Origin: Azospirillum lipoferum 4B
GTDB lineage: Bacteria > Pseudomonadota > Alphaproteobacteria > Azospirillales > Azospirillaceae
DNA: 64,000 nt
Assembly: GCF_000283655.1 (NCBI RefSeq)
Contig: NC_016622.1
Span: forward strand, 1,252,501-1,316,500
Direction: 5' to 3'
Below the pieces are notes generated by a model. It was not told where the DNA came from. It saw only the letters and a list, made by a program, of their open reading frames with translations, and did not search any database. Positions 10,583-22,781 of the stretch are shown here, in pieces (the stretch's first letter is position 1; the number at the start of each line of letters is the position of its first letter). A program made the position numbers and the translations under genes.

Positions 10583-11539
10583 ATGACCCTCGTCGACCAG
10601 ACCGAGAAGCTGCGCCACCCCGAGAAGGCCCATAAGCCCGACAATCCGATCCAGCGCAAACCGGCCTGGATCCGGGTCAAGGCGCCGATGAGCCAGGAAT
10701 ACAACGAGACCCGGCAGCTGATGCGCGGGCTGAAGCTGAACACCGTGTGCGAGGAGGCCGCCTGCCCGAACATCGGGGAGTGCTGGAAGCACAAGCACGC
10801 CACCTTCATGATCCTGGGCTCCATCTGCACGCGCGGCTGCGCCTTCTGCAATGTCGAGACCGGGCGTCCGGACCTGCTGGACCCGCATGAGCCGGACAAT
10901 GTGGCCGAGGCTGTCGGCAGGCTGAAGCTCAGCCACGTCGTCATCACCTCCGTCGACCGCGACGATCTGGCCGACGGCGGTGCCGAGCATTTCGCCCGCA
11001 CCATCCGCGCCGTCCGCGCCGCGTCGCCGACGACGACCATCGAAATCCTGACCCCCGACTTCCAGAAGAAGAAGGGCGCCGTCGAGGTGGTGGTGGAGGC
11101 CAAGCCCGACGTCTTCAACCACAATCTGGAGACGGTTCCGCGCCTGTACCCCAACATCCGTCCGGGTGCGCGCTATTTCGCCTCGCTGCAGCTGCTGGCG
11201 CGGGTGAAGGAGCTGGATCCGACGATCTTCACCAAGTCGGGCCTGATGGTCGGGCTGGGCGAGACGAAGGAGGAGATCGGGCAGGTGATGGACGATCTGC
11301 GCTCCGCCGATGTGGACTTTCTGACGATTGGGCAGTATCTCCAGCCAACGCCCAAGCATGCGGCGGTGGATCGCTTCGTGACTCCTGAGGAGTTCGACGG
11401 TTATTCCACTGTTGGCCGCGGCAAGGGCTTCCTGCTGGTGGCCTCGTCGCCGCTGACGCGCTCGTCCTATCATGCGGGTGCGGATTTCGAGAAGCTGCGC
11501 GAAGCCCGGCTGCGCAAGTTGGGGGCCGCGGCCGCCTGA
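10583..11539 (+). CDS. lipA: Lipoyl synthase
   Basis: A 318-residue radical-SAM enzyme that inserts two sulfurs into octanoyl-lysine to make the lipoyl cofactor of E2 and other complexes. The auxiliary-cluster motif [13 protein letters not shown] and the radical-SAM CxxxCxxC motif in [13 protein letters not shown] are both present, and the C-terminus keeps the family's SSYHAG segment with the Ser ligand. Its place downstream of pdhABC-lpd fits supply of lipoate to PdhB and PdhC. Confidence 0.95.
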   Translation: MTLVDQTEKLRHPEKAHKPDNPIQRKPAWIRVKAPMSQEYNETRQLMRGLKLNTVCEEAACPNIGECWKHKHATFMILGSICTRGCAFCNVETGRPDLLDPHEPDNVAEAVGRLKLSHVVITSVDRDDLADGGAEHFARTIRAVRAASPTTTIEILTPDFQKKKGAVEVVVEAKPDVFNHNLETVPRLYPNIRPGARYFASLQLLARVKELDPTIFTKSGLMVGLGETKEEIGQVMDDLRSADVDFLTIGQYLQPTPKHAAVDRFVTPEEFDGYSTVGRGKGFLLVASSPLTRSSYHAGADFEKLREARLRKLGAAAA

Positions 11540-11575
11540 TGCAGGCGGTTCAATAACAAAGGAAATGGTACGGGC

Positions 11576-12031
11576 ATGCCCACGCACGCGGAACAGAAGG
11601 TTCTTCCCTACACCCCCCGGCAGATGTACGACCTTGTCGCCGACGTGGAGAAGTATCCGGAGTTTCTGCCCTGGTGCCTGGCGGCCCGCATCCGCAAGCG
11701 CGAAGGAAACGTCATGTTCGCGGACCTGATCATCGGTTTCAAGATGGTCCGCGAACGCTTCACCTCGCGGGTGGAGCTGAACGAATCCGCTTGCCGCATC
11801 GACGTGCAGTACACCGACGGGCCGTTCCAGTACCTGAACAACCACTGGATCTTCAACGATCATCCCGGCGGCTGCTGCGTCGACTTTTTCGTCGATTTCG
11901 AATTCCGCTCGAAGATGCTGCAGAAGATCATGGGCCTGCTGTTCAACGAGGCGGTGCGCCGCATGGTGCAGGCCTTCGAGACGCGGGCAGCCCAGCTGTA
12001 TGGGCCGGGCAGGGCGACGCAACCGGCGTGA
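11576..12031 (+). CDS. COQ10/RatA-like START-fold protein
   Basis: A 151-residue protein of the polyketide cyclase/START-like group. LPYTPRQMYDLVADVEKYPEFLPWC and the FNEAVRRMVQAFETRA C-terminal helix are typical of COQ10-type ubiquinone-binding proteins and of RatA. In mitochondria COQ10 binds ubiquinone and supports respiration; a similar quinone-chaperone role is the likeliest here. An AAGGAA site lies before the ATG. It follows lipA by 36 bases and converges with the tautomerase gene. Confidence 0.85.
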   Translation: MPTHAEQKVLPYTPRQMYDLVADVEKYPEFLPWCLAARIRKREGNVMFADLIIGFKMVRERFTSRVELNESACRIDVQYTDGPFQYLNNHWIFNDHPGGCCVDFFVDFEFRSKMLQKIMGLLFNEAVRRMVQAFETRAAQLYGPGRATQPA

Positions 12032-12063
12032 CGCCCTGCGGGCCTGGGTGAGGCAGGGGCGGG

Positions 12064-12252
12064 TCAGGTCTTGTCCGACCACAGCTCCCCGCCGCTGGCC
12101 CAATCGCTTTTCTTCACGTCCTGGAAGATGATGTCCACCGCCGAGGGCGAGCAGCCGAGAACCTTCACGGTCGCTTCGGTCAACGCCTTGGCGTATTCGC
12201 GCTTCTGCTCGACCGTGCGGCCTTCGAAAAGCTGGATGTTGATGGTCGGCAT
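12064..12252 (-). CDS. 4-oxalocrotonate tautomerase family protein
   Basis: A 62-residue protein beginning MPTINIQLFEGRTVEQKRE, so the catalytic N-terminal proline is exposed once Met is removed. Length and sequence match the small 4-oxalocrotonate tautomerase family, which moves protons in keto-enol conversions of aromatic degradation intermediates. No degradation genes are nearby, so the true substrate is unknown. AGAGGAA lies 9 bases before the start. It follows cinA on the same strand. Confidence 0.85.
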   Translation of the reverse strand: MPTINIQLFEGRTVEQKREYAKALTEATVKVLGCSPSAVDIIFQDVKKSDWASGGELWSDKT

Positions 12253-12294
12253 CGGGCTTTTTCCTCTGTGTGTGAAGTGCTTACAGGCGTTTTT

Positions 12295-12798
12295 TCAGCG
12301 CAGGCTTCCGGTCGGGCGGGCCAGCCGCAGCCGCTCCAGCGCCGCCTGGACGGTCGCCATGCGCACGGCGTCGCGGTCACCGGGGAAGGTGTATTCCTTG
12401 GCCTTGGCCGCACCGCCGCGCACCGCCGTGGCGACATAGACCCGACCGACCGGCTTGGTCTCGGTCGCCCCGCCTGGCCCGGCGATCCCCGTCACCGCCA
12501 CCGTTACATCGGCCCGCGACTTCGCCAGCGCGCCCACCGCCATGGCGACCGCCACTTCGGGGCTGACAGCGCCATGCGCGTGCAGCAGGCTGGCCGGGAC
12601 GCCGAGCAGTTCGGTCTTGGCGATGTTGGTGTAGGTGACGAATCCGCGGTCGACCACCTTGGACGATCCGGCGATGTCGGTCAGTGCGCCGGCGATCAGC
12701 CCGCCGGTGCAGGACTCGGCGGTCGCGATCATGTAGCCGGCAAGGCCGTATTCGGCCAGCGTCTGGGCGGCAAGGTCGCGGATGGTCTCGGGAAACAT
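12295..12798 (-). CDS. pncC: CinA C-terminal domain protein, nicotinamide-nucleotide amidase
   Basis: A 167-residue protein equal to the C-terminal domain of CinA. TAESCTGGLIAGALTDIAGSS and VAVTGIAGPGGATETKPVG are the conserved segments holding the Ser/Lys/Tyr-type catalytic residues. PncC deamidates NMN to NaMN in NAD salvage. The start at 12798 has GGGAGAGG just upstream. It begins 35 bases after ispDF on the same strand and is probably co-transcribed with it. Confidence 0.88.
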   Translation of the reverse strand: MFPETIRDLAAQTLAEYGLAGYMIATAESCTGGLIAGALTDIAGSSKVVDRGFVTYTNIAKTELLGVPASLLHAHGAVSPEVAVAMAVGALAKSRADVTVAVTGIAGPGGATETKPVGRVYVATAVRGGAAKAKEYTFPGDRDAVRMATVQAALERLRLARPTGSLR

Positions 12799-12833
12799 GC
12801 GGCCTCTCCCGGCTCGTGGTGTCGGGTTGGATC

Positions 12834-14006
12834 TTAGCCGGGAAGGCGGACGGTCGCCACCGCTTGCGCGGCGATTCCCTCGCGGCGGCCGGTGAAGCCC
12901 AGCTGCTCGGTGGTGGTGGCCTTGACGCTGACCCGTCCGACCTCGATGCCCAGAATTTGCGCAATCCGCTCGGCCATCGCGGCCCGGTGGGGGCCGACCT
13001 TGGGCCGCTCGCAGATGATGGTCACGTCGGCATGGGCGATGACGCCGCCGCGCTCCGCCACCAGATCGGCGGCATGGCGCAGGAATTTGGCGCTGTCGGC
13101 TCCGCGCCAGCGCGGATCGGTGGGGGGAAAGTGGCTGCCGATGTCGCCGGCGGCCAGCGCGCCGAGGATGGCGTCGGTCAGGGCATGCAGGCCGACATCG
13201 GCATCGGAATGCCCTTCCAGCCCATGGCTGTGCGGAATCTGCAGGCCGCAGAGCGTCACGAAGTCGCCGTCGGTGAAGCGATGGACGTCGAAACCGCTGC
13301 CGGTCCGCACGTCCCACAGGCTGCTCATGATCGCGCGGGTGGCGCGGGTCAGGTCATCGGGGGTGGTCACCTTGAAATTATCCTCCTTGGACGGCACCAG
13401 GGCGACGGCCAGCCCGGCGCGCTCCGCCACGGCGGCATCGTCGGTCAGCGACAGGCCGGCGGCGGCGCGATGCGCCTCCAGGATTGCGGGGAAGCGGAAG
13501 CCCTGCGGGGTCTGCGCCCGCCACAGCCCCTCGCGGTCGACCGTCGCGCCGATGCTGCCGTCATTGCCGCGCTTCAGCGTGTCGGCCACGGGCACCGCGG
13601 CGATGGCTCCAGGCTTGTCGGCCAGCGCTGCGATCACCGCGCCGATGGTGGCCTCGTCGATCAGCGGACGGGCGGCATCGTGGATCAGCACGAAATCGGG
13701 GATGCCATCGGCGGCCAGCGCCTCCAGCCCGTTGCGCACCGAGTCCTGCCGGCTGGCTCCGCCGGCCACCGGGTCGGGCAGGCCGAGCCCCGCGACCGCC
13801 GCGTCATAGGCGTCGCGCCAGGCCTGGTCGATGACGACGCGGACGCCGCCCACCTGTGGATGGCGCAGGAAGGCCTCCACCGTGCGGCGCAGCACCGGCT
13901 TGCCGGCAAGGTCGAGATATTGCTTCGGCCGTTCGGCGCCGAACCGCTGGCCGGATCCGCCGGCGACGATCAGTGCGATGCAGGTGGGCGCGATGCAGGT
14001 GGGCAT
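12834..14006 (-). CDS. ispDF: Bifunctional IspD/IspF of the MEP isoprenoid pathway
   Basis: A 390-residue fusion. The N-terminal IspD domain (residues 1-230) has the CTP-binding [13 protein letters not shown] and makes CDP-methylerythritol. The C-terminal IspF domain (about 232-390) has SGFDVHRF and the metal-binding [14 protein letters not shown] and makes the cyclodiphosphate. Such fusions are common in alphaproteobacteria. The start at 14006 gives [17 protein letters not shown], in which PTCIA is duplicated by a perfect 15-bp tandem repeat (13975-13989 and 13990-14004). The gene is divergent from the CcsA-like gene. Confidence 0.95.
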   Translation of the reverse strand: MPTCIAPTCIALIVAGGSGQRFGAERPKQYLDLAGKPVLRRTVEAFLRHPQVGGVRVVIDQAWRDAYDAAVAGLGLPDPVAGGASRQDSVRNGLEALAADGIPDFVLIHDAARPLIDEATIGAVIAALADKPGAIAAVPVADTLKRGNDGSIGATVDREGLWRAQTPQGFRFPAILEAHRAAAGLSLTDDAAVAERAGLAVALVPSKEDNFKVTTPDDLTRATRAIMSSLWDVRTGSGFDVHRFTDGDFVTLCGLQIPHSHGLEGHSDADVGLHALTDAILGALAAGDIGSHFPPTDPRWRGADSAKFLRHAADLVAERGGVIAHADVTIICERPKVGPHRAAMAERIAQILGIEVGRVSVKATTTEQLGFTGRREGIAAQAVATVRLPG

Positions 14007-14200
14007 GAGGCAAACCGTAAGATATGATAGCCACTTGACGGAAACGTCGCGGAGCCTAGCCTGTCGCCGTGGTTCCGCCAAGTGCCGAGCCTGCCTGTTT
14101 CATCGCCGGACGGCTTCCGGCGGGTCAATGGCCACAGATGGGGCCACATGACGGACGGGGCGGCATGTCGGGGCGGAAAGACGGGAGTGCGTTCGGGTCC

Positions 14201-15028
14201 ATGTCGCAGAACATTCTCTTGAGCCTGACGGCGCTGGTGACCCTGGTGCCGGCCGCCTTCTATCCCTACCGGCGCATCGCGGGGCAAGGGGCGGAGGGGC
14301 GCGGCTGGTCCTTCTGGGGCGCTCTGGTGCTGGCCGCCGCCGGACCCGGCATGTGGGCGATCCTGCAGGTTGCGGGACAGTGGCAGACCGGCTTTTCCAC
14401 CGCGCTGTGGGTGACCACTGCCGCCTGCATGGCGCTGTTCATCGGGCTCAGCCTGTTCCATGGCACGGCCTGGAGGCTGGCGCCGCTGCTGCTGCCCTAT
14501 CTGCTGGTCGTCTGCCTGTTCGCCACCCTGACCGAGGACGCCCCGGCTCCGGTCATGCGCGGCAACGCTCCCGGCATTTGGATCGATCTTCACATCGGGG
14601 TGTCGGTCTTCACCTATGCCCTGCTGACGCTCAGCGCCGTGGCGTCGCTGGCCGCGGTGCTGCAGACGCGGGCCTTGAAGACCAAGCGGCCGACCCCGCT
14701 CAGCCGTTTCCTGCCGCCGGTGGCCGAGAGCGAACGTCTGCAGCTTCGCCTGCTGATCGCGTCGGAGGTGGTGCTGGGTGCCGGCCTCGCCACCGGCATG
14801 GCGGTTTTGTATTTCGAGCAGGGACAGCTGTTCCGCACCGATCACAAGAGCCTGCTGTCGCTGGCGACCTTCGTGGTGATCGGCATCCTGCTGCTGGCGG
14901 AATACCGCACCGGCGTGCGCGGGCGGACGGCGGCGCGGACGATGCTGATCGTCTATCTGCTGGCGACGCTCGCCTATCCCGGCGTCAAGTTCGTGTCCAA
15001 CGTGCTGATCGGGCAATGGACCTGGTAA
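14201..15028 (+). CDS. CcsA/YpjD-like inner-membrane protein (cytochrome c assembly family)
   Basis: A protein of about 275 residues with roughly eight hydrophobic helices, spaced like the YpjD/CcsA cytochrome-c-assembly family; a periplasmic-side His occurs in WIDLHIGVSVFTYALL. The family is related to haem-handling proteins, but YpjD members have no settled function. The start is uncertain: ATG 14201 begins at the first helix, and in-frame ATGs at 14165, 14138 and a GTG at 14069 lie upstream. The last codons and stop are part of a 17-bp direct repeat (15019-15035, 15036-15052). Confidence 0.75.
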   Translation: MSQNILLSLTALVTLVPAAFYPYRRIAGQGAEGRGWSFWGALVLAAAGPGMWAILQVAGQWQTGFSTALWVTTAACMALFIGLSLFHGTAWRLAPLLLPYLLVVCLFATLTEDAPAPVMRGNAPGIWIDLHIGVSVFTYALLTLSAVASLAAVLQTRALKTKRPTPLSRFLPPVAESERLQLRLLIASEVVLGAGLATGMAVLYFEQGQLFRTDHKSLLSLATFVVIGILLLAEYRTGVRGRTAARTMLIVYLLATLAYPGVKFVSNVLIGQWTW

Positions 15029-15159
15029 AAGGGCGGACCTGGTAAAAGGGCGCTCCGCAGCGGTCGCGGGCTTCGCCCTTGCACCGCGCCGTATCTGCAT
15101 GATAACTTGCTTAAAATGTTGGCACTTTGTTGATTTGCCCATCAATCGGGCAGGTGAGA

Positions 15160-16146
15160 ATGACCATACAAATCGGACCCATCACGCTCGCCGGACCGGT
15201 GATCCTGGCGCCCATGTCGGGTGTCTCCGACCTGCCGTTCCGCCGTCTGGTGAAGCGCGCGGGCTGCGGTCTCGTGGTGTCGGAGATGATCGCCAGTCAG
15301 GCGATGATCCGCGAGAACCGCCAGACCCTGCGTATGGTGGAGACCGAGCCCGAGGAGTTCCCGATGGCCGTCCAGCTCGCCGGCTGCGAGCCGGAGGTGA
15401 TGGCCGAAGCGGCGAAGCTGAACCAGGACCGCGGCGCCGCGGTCGTCGACATCAATTTCGGCTGTCCGGTGAAGAAGGTGGTCAACGGCCATGCCGGCTC
15501 CTCCCTGATGCGGGACGAGGCCTTGGCCGGCCGCATCCTGGAGGCGGTGGTGAAGGCCGTCGGCATCCCGGTGACGCTGAAGATGCGGCTGGGCTGGGAC
15601 GAGACCAACCGCAACGCCCCGAACCTCGCCCGCATCGCCGAGCAGTGCGGCATCAGGATGGTGACGGTCCATGGCCGCACCCGCATGCAGTTCTACACCG
15701 GCACCGCCGACTGGACCTATGTCCGCCATGTGAAGGACGCGGTGTCGATCCCCGTCGTGGTCAACGGCGACATCACCAGTTTCGAGGCGGTGGACCAAGC
15801 TTTGACCGAAAGCGGCGCCGACGGCGTGATGATCGGGCGCGGCAGCTACGGCCGCCCCTGGTTCCCGTCCCAGGTCATGCATTACCTGCGCACCGGCGAA
15901 AGGCTGCCCGATCCGCCGTTGCACGAGCAGATGAACACGCTGCTGGAGCATTTCGACAGCATGCTGAGCCATTACGGCAAGGACGGCGGCATCAAGGTCG
16001 CCCGCAAGCATGTGTCCTGGTATTCGACCGGCCTGCGCGACTCCAACGAGTTCCGGCAGGAGGTCAACCGGCTGGGCGATCCCGACGCGGTGCGTGACCG
16101 TATCCGTGCCTTTTACGAACCGGCAATCGAAAGGATGGCCGCCTGA
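15160..16146 (+). CDS. dusB: tRNA-dihydrouridine synthase B (NifR3)
   Basis: A 328-residue flavoprotein that reduces uridine in the tRNA D-loop. [19 protein letters not shown], the catalytic-Cys segment [11 protein letters not shown] and [16 protein letters not shown] are diagnostic of Dus enzymes. In Azospirillum and Rhodobacter this gene is called nifR3 and is the first gene of the ntrBC operon, as here: its TGA overlaps the ntrB ATG. ATG 15160 follows a CAGGTGAGA ribosome site. Confidence 0.95.
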   Translation: MTIQIGPITLAGPVILAPMSGVSDLPFRRLVKRAGCGLVVSEMIASQAMIRENRQTLRMVETEPEEFPMAVQLAGCEPEVMAEAAKLNQDRGAAVVDINFGCPVKKVVNGHAGSSLMRDEALAGRILEAVVKAVGIPVTLKMRLGWDETNRNAPNLARIAEQCGIRMVTVHGRTRMQFYTGTADWTYVRHVKDAVSIPVVVNGDITSFEAVDQALTESGADGVMIGRGSYGRPWFPSQVMHYLRTGERLPDPPLHEQMNTLLEHFDSMLSHYGKDGGIKVARKHVSWYSTGLRDSNEFRQEVNRLGDPDAVRDRIRAFYEPAIERMAA

Positions 16147-17359
16147 TGGACCCCGTACCGATGACCGCCCCGGGCAAGCGTGGCCGCAACCGGTCGGGTG
16201 CCGCACGGGCGCCGCGGCTGGACTCCCTGGTGGTGCTGAACAGCCTGCCCGATCCGGTTCTGGTGGTGGACGGCAACGGCGAGATCCGTTTCGTCAATCT
16301 GGAAGGACAGGAGTTCTTCGACCTGTCGGCCAACGCCATGGAGGGCATGCCGCTGCCCGATCTGCTGCCGCCGGACAGCCCGGTGATGGGGCTGATCGAG
16401 CAGGTGCGGCGCGGCAGCCGCCGGGTGTCGCAGGACGGCGTCGTCATCGACACGCCCCGCATCGGCCCGCACCATGTGACGGTGCAGGTGGCGGCCATGG
16501 GCGATCCGCCCGACCATGTGGTGCTGACCATCCATGAACGGTCGCTGGCCCGCAAGATCGACCATTCGCTGACCCATCGCCACGCCGCGCGCTCCGTCAC
16601 CGCCATGGCGGCGATGCTGGCGCATGAGGTGAAGAACCCGCTGTCGGGCATCCGGGGCGCCGCCCAGCTGCTGGAGGAGAATGCCGGCGACCAGGACCGC
16701 GTACTGACCCGCCTGATCTGCGACGAGGCCGACCGCATCGTGGCGCTGGTCAACCGGATGGAGGTGTTCTCCGACGAACGGCCGCTGGAACGCGCCGCGG
16801 TGAACATCCACACCGTGCTGGAACATGTGCGCAAGGTCGCCCAGAGCGGGTTTGCCCGAAAAATACGCTTTGTCGAGCGTTACGACCCGTCACTGCCTCC
16901 CGTTTACGGCAATCGCGACCAACTTGTGCAGGTTTTCCTGAATCTGATCAAAAATGCGGCAGAGGCTGCACCGGAATCAGGCGGCGAGATCACGCTGACC
17001 ACATCCTACCAGCATGGTGTGCGCATGGCCCTGCCGGGCGGCGACGTGCGCCGGCATCTGCCGCTGCTGGTCACGGTTCAGGATAATGGCGACGGCATTC
17101 CGGAAGACCTGCAGTCGAACCTGTTCGATCCCTTCGTGACCAGCAAGGTGAACGGGACTGGCCTTGGTCTTGCATTGGTGGCGAAACTCATAGGCGACCA
17201 TGGCGGAACCATCGAGTTCGACAGCCAGCCTCGCCGGACAGTCTTCAAGGTGTCGCTGCCGATGTACGATGATTCGAAATACGAAGACTCGAAACTTTCC
17301 GGGAATTCGAAGATTTCTGACGCTGGCTCGCAGTCCAAGGGCGGCCGGGGGAGTCGTTG

Positions 17360-17360
<1 letters not shown>
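16146..17360 (+). CDS. ntrB: Nitrogen regulation sensor histidine kinase NtrB
   Basis: A 404-residue soluble kinase: a PAS domain (about 25-130), the phosphoacceptor H160 in [16 protein letters not shown], and a HATPase domain ending with the [18 protein letters not shown] box. With PII it senses nitrogen status and phosphorylates or dephosphorylates NtrC. Its ATG overlaps the dusB stop, and its TGA overlaps the ntrC ATG. The C-terminal tail (about residues 375-404) is a Ser/Lys/Asp-rich low-complexity extension coded by repeated TCGAA-containing, AT-richer DNA (17270-17325), which looks non-essential and is discussed in the findings. Confidence 0.96.
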
Positions 17361-18805
<1,445 letters not shown>

Positions 18806-19010
18806 CGGTCCCGCCACCCTGCCACAACCGGTCAGTGCCAAAATTGTGACACAGGCCCGGCGCGGACGGATGCGCATCTTACGGCCCGCATCCGTCCCCA
18901 CAGCCCATATCGGCCGGCATATCGGCGCCCTGTCCGAAAGACAGAGCCATTGCATCTTGGCAGGGCCGCAACAGAGGTGTATCTTTCCGGCAACAGATTA
19001 GCGCCGGACC

Positions 19011-21329
19011 ATGCCCCTGACTTCCGACAATCCTGCGGCCGGCCAGATGCCGGTTTGGCAGAAGCTCCTTCAATGGTCCCGGCGGGTCGGCCTGGGCAAG
19101 CGGCTGGCCTTTGCGCTGTCGCTGGCGGCGCTGGCCGCCGGCTTCGCCACCTATGCGGCGATGACCGAAAGCGCGCCCTTCGGACAGGCCAATCCGCGCA
19201 CGGTCACGCTTCTGCTGACCCTCGACCTTGCGATCCTGCTGACTCTGGGCGTGCTGATCGCCCGGCGCATCGTGGCGATCCTGATCGGCCGGCGGCGCGG
19301 ACTTGCCGGCTCGCGGCTGCACACCCGTCTGGTGCTGGTGTTCAGCGTGCTGGCGGTGGCGCCCGCCATCATCATGACCGTCTTCTCGACCTTGTTCTTC
19401 TATGTCGGGGTGCAGAGCTGGTTCAGCGACCGCGTGCGCACGGCGGTGAACGAATCCCTGGTGGTGGCCAGCGCCTATCTGCACGAGCACCAGCAGAACA
19501 TCCGCGCCGACGCCCTGGCCATGGCCAACGACCTGTCGCAGGAGGCGCGCTTCTCCAGCGACCCGCAGCGGTTCGAGCAGGTTGTCGCCACCCAGGCGAT
19601 GCTGCGCGCCCTGTCGGAGGCCATCGTCTTCAACGGCACCACCGGCGCCATCGTCGCCCGCATCGGTTACACCTTCACCCTGGAATTCGAGCCGATCCCG
19701 GAGGAGAAGCTCCAGCAGGCCCGCAATGGCGAGGTCGCGCTGATGGTCAAGGAATCCGACGACCGCGTGCGCGCGCTGGTCAGCCTGGACCGGATGTCCG
19801 ACACCTTCCTCTATGTCGGCCGCATGGTGGAGCCGCGGGTCCTCCAGCACATGGCGGCGGCCGAGGGCGCGGTGAAGGAATACAGCGCGCTGGAGAACCA
19901 GCGCGGCAGCCTGCAGATCACCTTCACCCTGATCTTCCTGGTCGTTGCCATGCTGCTGCTGCTGGCGGCGGTGTGGGCTGGGCTGAATTTCGCCACCCGG
20001 CTGGTCCGCCCCATCAGCGCGCTGATCGGCGCCGCAGAGCGGGTGCGTGCCGGCGACCTGACCGTTCGCGTGTCGGAACCGCCGGGAGAGGACGAATTCG
20101 TCCTGCTGTCGCGCGCCTTCAACCGCATGACGACGGAGATCGAGGGGCAGCGGCGGGAACTGCTGTCGACCAACCGGCTGCTGGACGAACGCCGCCGCTT
20201 CACCGAGACAGTGCTGTCGGGCGTGTCGGCCGGCGTGCTGGGATTGGATGCCGACGGCGTCATCAACCTGCCGAACCTGTCCGCCGCGCGCCTGCTGGGC
20301 GAGGACGATCCGGAACGGCTGGTCGGCCTGCCGCTGGTCGAGCTGCTGCCGGACATGGGCGACCTGCTGGAAAACGCGCCGAAGAAGCCCGGCCGCGTCG
20401 TGCAGGACCAGATCCATGTCCGCCGTCCCGGCAAGCCGATGCTGACCCTGCTGGTCCGCATCGCCGCCGAGGTGCGTGACGGCAATGTCCGCGGCTATGT
20501 CGTCACCTTCGACGACATCACCGAACTGGTGTCGGCACAGCGCAAGGCGGCCTGGGCCGACGTGGCGCGCCGCATCGCGCACGAGATCAAGAACCCGCTG
20601 ACGCCGATCCAGCTGTCTGCCGAACGGCTGCGCCGCAAGTACCTGAAGGAGATCTCCAGCGACACGGAGGTCTTCACCATGTGCACCGACACCATCGTCC
20701 GGCAGGTGGACGACATCCGCCGCATGGTGGACGAGTTCTCCGCCTTCGCGCGCATGCCGCAGCCGGTGATGAAGCCGGTCAACATCAACGATCTGGTCCG
20801 GCAGGCGGTGTTCCTGCAATCCAGTGCGCACAGCGGTAAGATCCGGTTCGAGACGCGGCTGCCGGCGGGACCACTGACGGTGGCCTGCGACAGCCGGCAG
20901 ATCTCGCAGGCGCTGACCAACCTGCTGCAGAACGCGGCGGACGCCATCGAAGGGCGCGGCCAACCCGCCGACGGGTCGGAACTGCCGCCCGGCGAGGTCT
21001 CCATCGCGGTGGAGGACGACGGCGAGAAGGTCGTCGTCACCGTCGAGGACAACGGCAAGGGCCTGCCCGGCGGCGAGCAGCGCGACCGGCTGACCGAACC
21101 CTATGTGACGACGCGGGCCAAGGGCACCGGGCTGGGGCTCGCCATCGTCAAGAAGATCATGGAGGACCATGGCGGCGTGCTGACCCTGGAGGACCGTGAA
21201 GGCGGGACCGGGGCGCGCGTGACGCTGGTCGTTCCACACCCGGTTACGGCCGCGAACGACGCGGGCGGCCGTGACGTCAGGCCGGCGGAGACCGGCGGAG
21301 AGTTGAGGCACGAAGCCCATGGCGCATGA
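19011..21329 (+). CDS. ntrY: Membrane sensor histidine kinase NtrY
   Basis: A 772-residue membrane kinase. Three N-terminal hydrophobic segments (about 30-50, 64-82, 100-125) and another near 302-325 enclose a periplasmic region; then come a HAMP domain, a PAS domain (about 395-500), the H-box [20 protein letters not shown], and a HATPase domain ending [22 protein letters not shown]. NtrY and NtrX form a second nitrogen/redox two-component pair known in Azospirillum and other alphaproteobacteria. It overlaps ntrX by 11 bases. The 205-bp gap after ntrC probably holds its own promoter. Confidence 0.95.
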   Translation: MPLTSDNPAAGQMPVWQKLLQWSRRVGLGKRLAFALSLAALAAGFATYAAMTESAPFGQANPRTVTLLLTLDLAILLTLGVLIARRIVAILIGRRRGLAGSRLHTRLVLVFSVLAVAPAIIMTVFSTLFFYVGVQSWFSDRVRTAVNESLVVASAYLHEHQQNIRADALAMANDLSQEARFSSDPQRFEQVVATQAMLRALSEAIVFNGTTGAIVARIGYTFTLEFEPIPEEKLQQARNGEVALMVKESDDRVRALVSLDRMSDTFLYVGRMVEPRVLQHMAAAEGAVKEYSALENQRGSLQITFTLIFLVVAMLLLLAAVWAGLNFATRLVRPISALIGAAERVRAGDLTVRVSEPPGEDEFVLLSRAFNRMTTEIEGQRRELLSTNRLLDERRRFTETVLSGVSAGVLGLDADGVINLPNLSAARLLGEDDPERLVGLPLVELLPDMGDLLENAPKKPGRVVQDQIHVRRPGKPMLTLLVRIAAEVRDGNVRGYVVTFDDITELVSAQRKAAWADVARRIAHEIKNPLTPIQLSAERLRRKYLKEISSDTEVFTMCTDTIVRQVDDIRRMVDEFSAFARMPQPVMKPVNINDLVRQAVFLQSSAHSGKIRFETRLPAGPLTVACDSRQISQALTNLLQNAADAIEGRGQPADGSELPPGEVSIAVEDDGEKVVVTVEDNGKGLPGGEQRDRLTEPYVTTRAKGTGLGLAIVKKIMEDHGGVLTLEDREGGTGARVTLVVPHPVTAANDAGGRDVRPAETGGELRHEAHGA

Positions 21330-22719
21330 CATTCTGATCGTCGACGACGAAGCTGATATCCGGATGCTGATTTCCGGCATCCTGAACGACGAAGGCATCA
21401 AGACCCGCGAGGCCGCCGACGCCGATCAGGCCTTCGCCCAGGTGGCGGCGCGCCGGCCGAGCCTCGTCGTGCTCGACATCTGGTTGCAGGGCAGCAGGCT
21501 GGACGGTCTGCAGATCCTCGAACAGCTGATGCGCGACCATGCCAACCTGCCGGTGATCATGATCTCCGGCCACGGCAACATCGAGACCGCGGTGCAGGCG
21601 ATCAAGGTCGGCGCCTACGACTTCATCGAGAAGCCGTTCAAGGCCGACCGCCTGCTGCTGATGGTGGAGCGCGCCATCGAGGCGGCGCGGCTGAAGCGCG
21701 AGAACCAGGAACTGAAGCTGCGCGCCGGCGGCGATGTCGAACTCATCGGCCGCTCCTCGGCGGTCAATCAGGTGCGCCAGTCCATCGACAAGGTGGCGCC
21801 CACCGGCAGCCGCGTGCTGATCTCCGGCCCGGCGGGCGCCGGCAAGGAGGTGGTCGCGCGCCTGATCCACGCCCGGTCGCGCCGCGCCGGCGGTCCCTTC
21901 GTCGGGCTGAACTGCGCCACGATGCGGCCGGAACGGCTGGAGATGGAGCTGTTCGGCACCGAGGCCGGCGTCGACGGCCCTGGCCGCAAGATCGGCACCT
22001 TCGAGCAGGCCCATGGCGGCACGCTGCTGCTGGACGAGGTCGCCGACATGCCGCTGGAAACCCAGGGAAAAATCGTCCGCGCCCTGCAGGAGCAGGTGTT
22101 CGAGCGGGTAGGCGGCGGCCAGCGCGTCGAGGTCGACGTGCGCGTCATCGCCACCTCCAACCGCGACCTGCAGGCGGAGATCGAACAGGGCCGCTTCCGC
22201 CAGGACCTGTTCTACCGCCTGTCGGTGGTGCCGATCCGCGTGCCGTCGCTGGCCGAACGGCGGGAGGATATCCCGGTGCTGGCCCGCCACTTCATGCAGC
22301 GCTCCGCCGAGGCGTCCGGCCTGCCGATCCGCGAATTCGGCGAGGATGCGATGGCGGCGCTCCAGGCCTATGACTGGCCGGGCAACGTGCGGCAGCTGCG
22401 CAACGTGGTGGACTGGCTGCTGATCATGGCGCAGGGCGACCCGAAGGAGCCGATCCGCGCCGACACCCTTCCGCCGGAGATCGGCGCCATCACGCCCACC
22501 GTCCTGAAATGGGACAAGGGCGGCGAGATCATGGGCCTGCCGCTGCGCGAGGCGCGCGAGGTGTTCGAGCGCGAGTATCTGCTGGCCCAGGTCACCCGCT
22601 TCGGCGGCAACATCTCCCGCACCGCGTCCTTCGTCGGCATGGAACGCTCCGCCCTTCACCGCAAGCTGAAGTCGCTCGGCGTCCATGGCAGCGAGAAGGG
22701 GAAGATGTTCATCGAGTGA
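21319..22719 (+). CDS. ntrX: Response regulator NtrX
   Basis: A 466-residue regulator with a receiver domain (D53 in VVLDIWLQG), an AAA+ central domain and a Fis-type helix-turn-helix at the C-terminus ([16 protein letters not shown]). The sigma-54 contact loop is not GAFTGA: the corresponding stretch reads [14 protein letters not shown], and Walker A is SGPAGAGKE. This agrees with NtrX proteins that act without sigma-54 activation. It partners NtrY. The 12-bp palindrome of the next operon begins 19 bases after its stop. Confidence 0.95.
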   Translation: MAHDILIVDDEADIRMLISGILNDEGIKTREAADADQAFAQVAARRPSLVVLDIWLQGSRLDGLQILEQLMRDHANLPVIMISGHGNIETAVQAIKVGAYDFIEKPFKADRLLLMVERAIEAARLKRENQELKLRAGGDVELIGRSSAVNQVRQSIDKVAPTGSRVLISGPAGAGKEVVARLIHARSRRAGGPFVGLNCATMRPERLEMELFGTEAGVDGPGRKIGTFEQAHGGTLLLDEVADMPLETQGKIVRALQEQVFERVGGGQRVEVDVRVIATSNRDLQAEIEQGRFRQDLFYRLSVVPIRVPSLAERREDIPVLARHFMQRSAEASGLPIREFGEDAMAALQAYDWPGNVRQLRNVVDWLLIMAQGDPKEPIRADTLPPEIGAITPTVLKWDKGGEIMGLPLREAREVFEREYLLAQVTRFGGNISRTASFVGMERSALHRKLKSLGVHGSEKGKMFIE

Positions 22720-22738
22720 GCTCACTTGTATCGGAACG

Positions 22739-22770
22739 CCAAAATGGTCATATTGATTTGACCATTTTGG
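22739..22770. promoter_or_regulatory. 12-bp perfect inverted repeat, likely antitoxin autoregulatory operator
   Basis: CCAAAATGGTCA (22739-22750) and TGACCATTTTGG (22759-22770) are exact complements around 8 bases. The element lies 11 bases before the antitoxin start, where TA antitoxins usually bind their own promoter. It could also form a hairpin ending ntrX transcription, though no T-run follows. Confidence 0.65.
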
Positions 22771-22781
22771 CGGAGGTTGCC

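Noticed and set aside
15117-15140. Possible sigma-54 promoter before dusB-ntrBC (TTGGCAC then TTTGC)
   Set aside because: The GG and GC elements are not 10 bases apart as sigma-54 requires. A similar TTGGCAC at 3533 has no -12 element at all.
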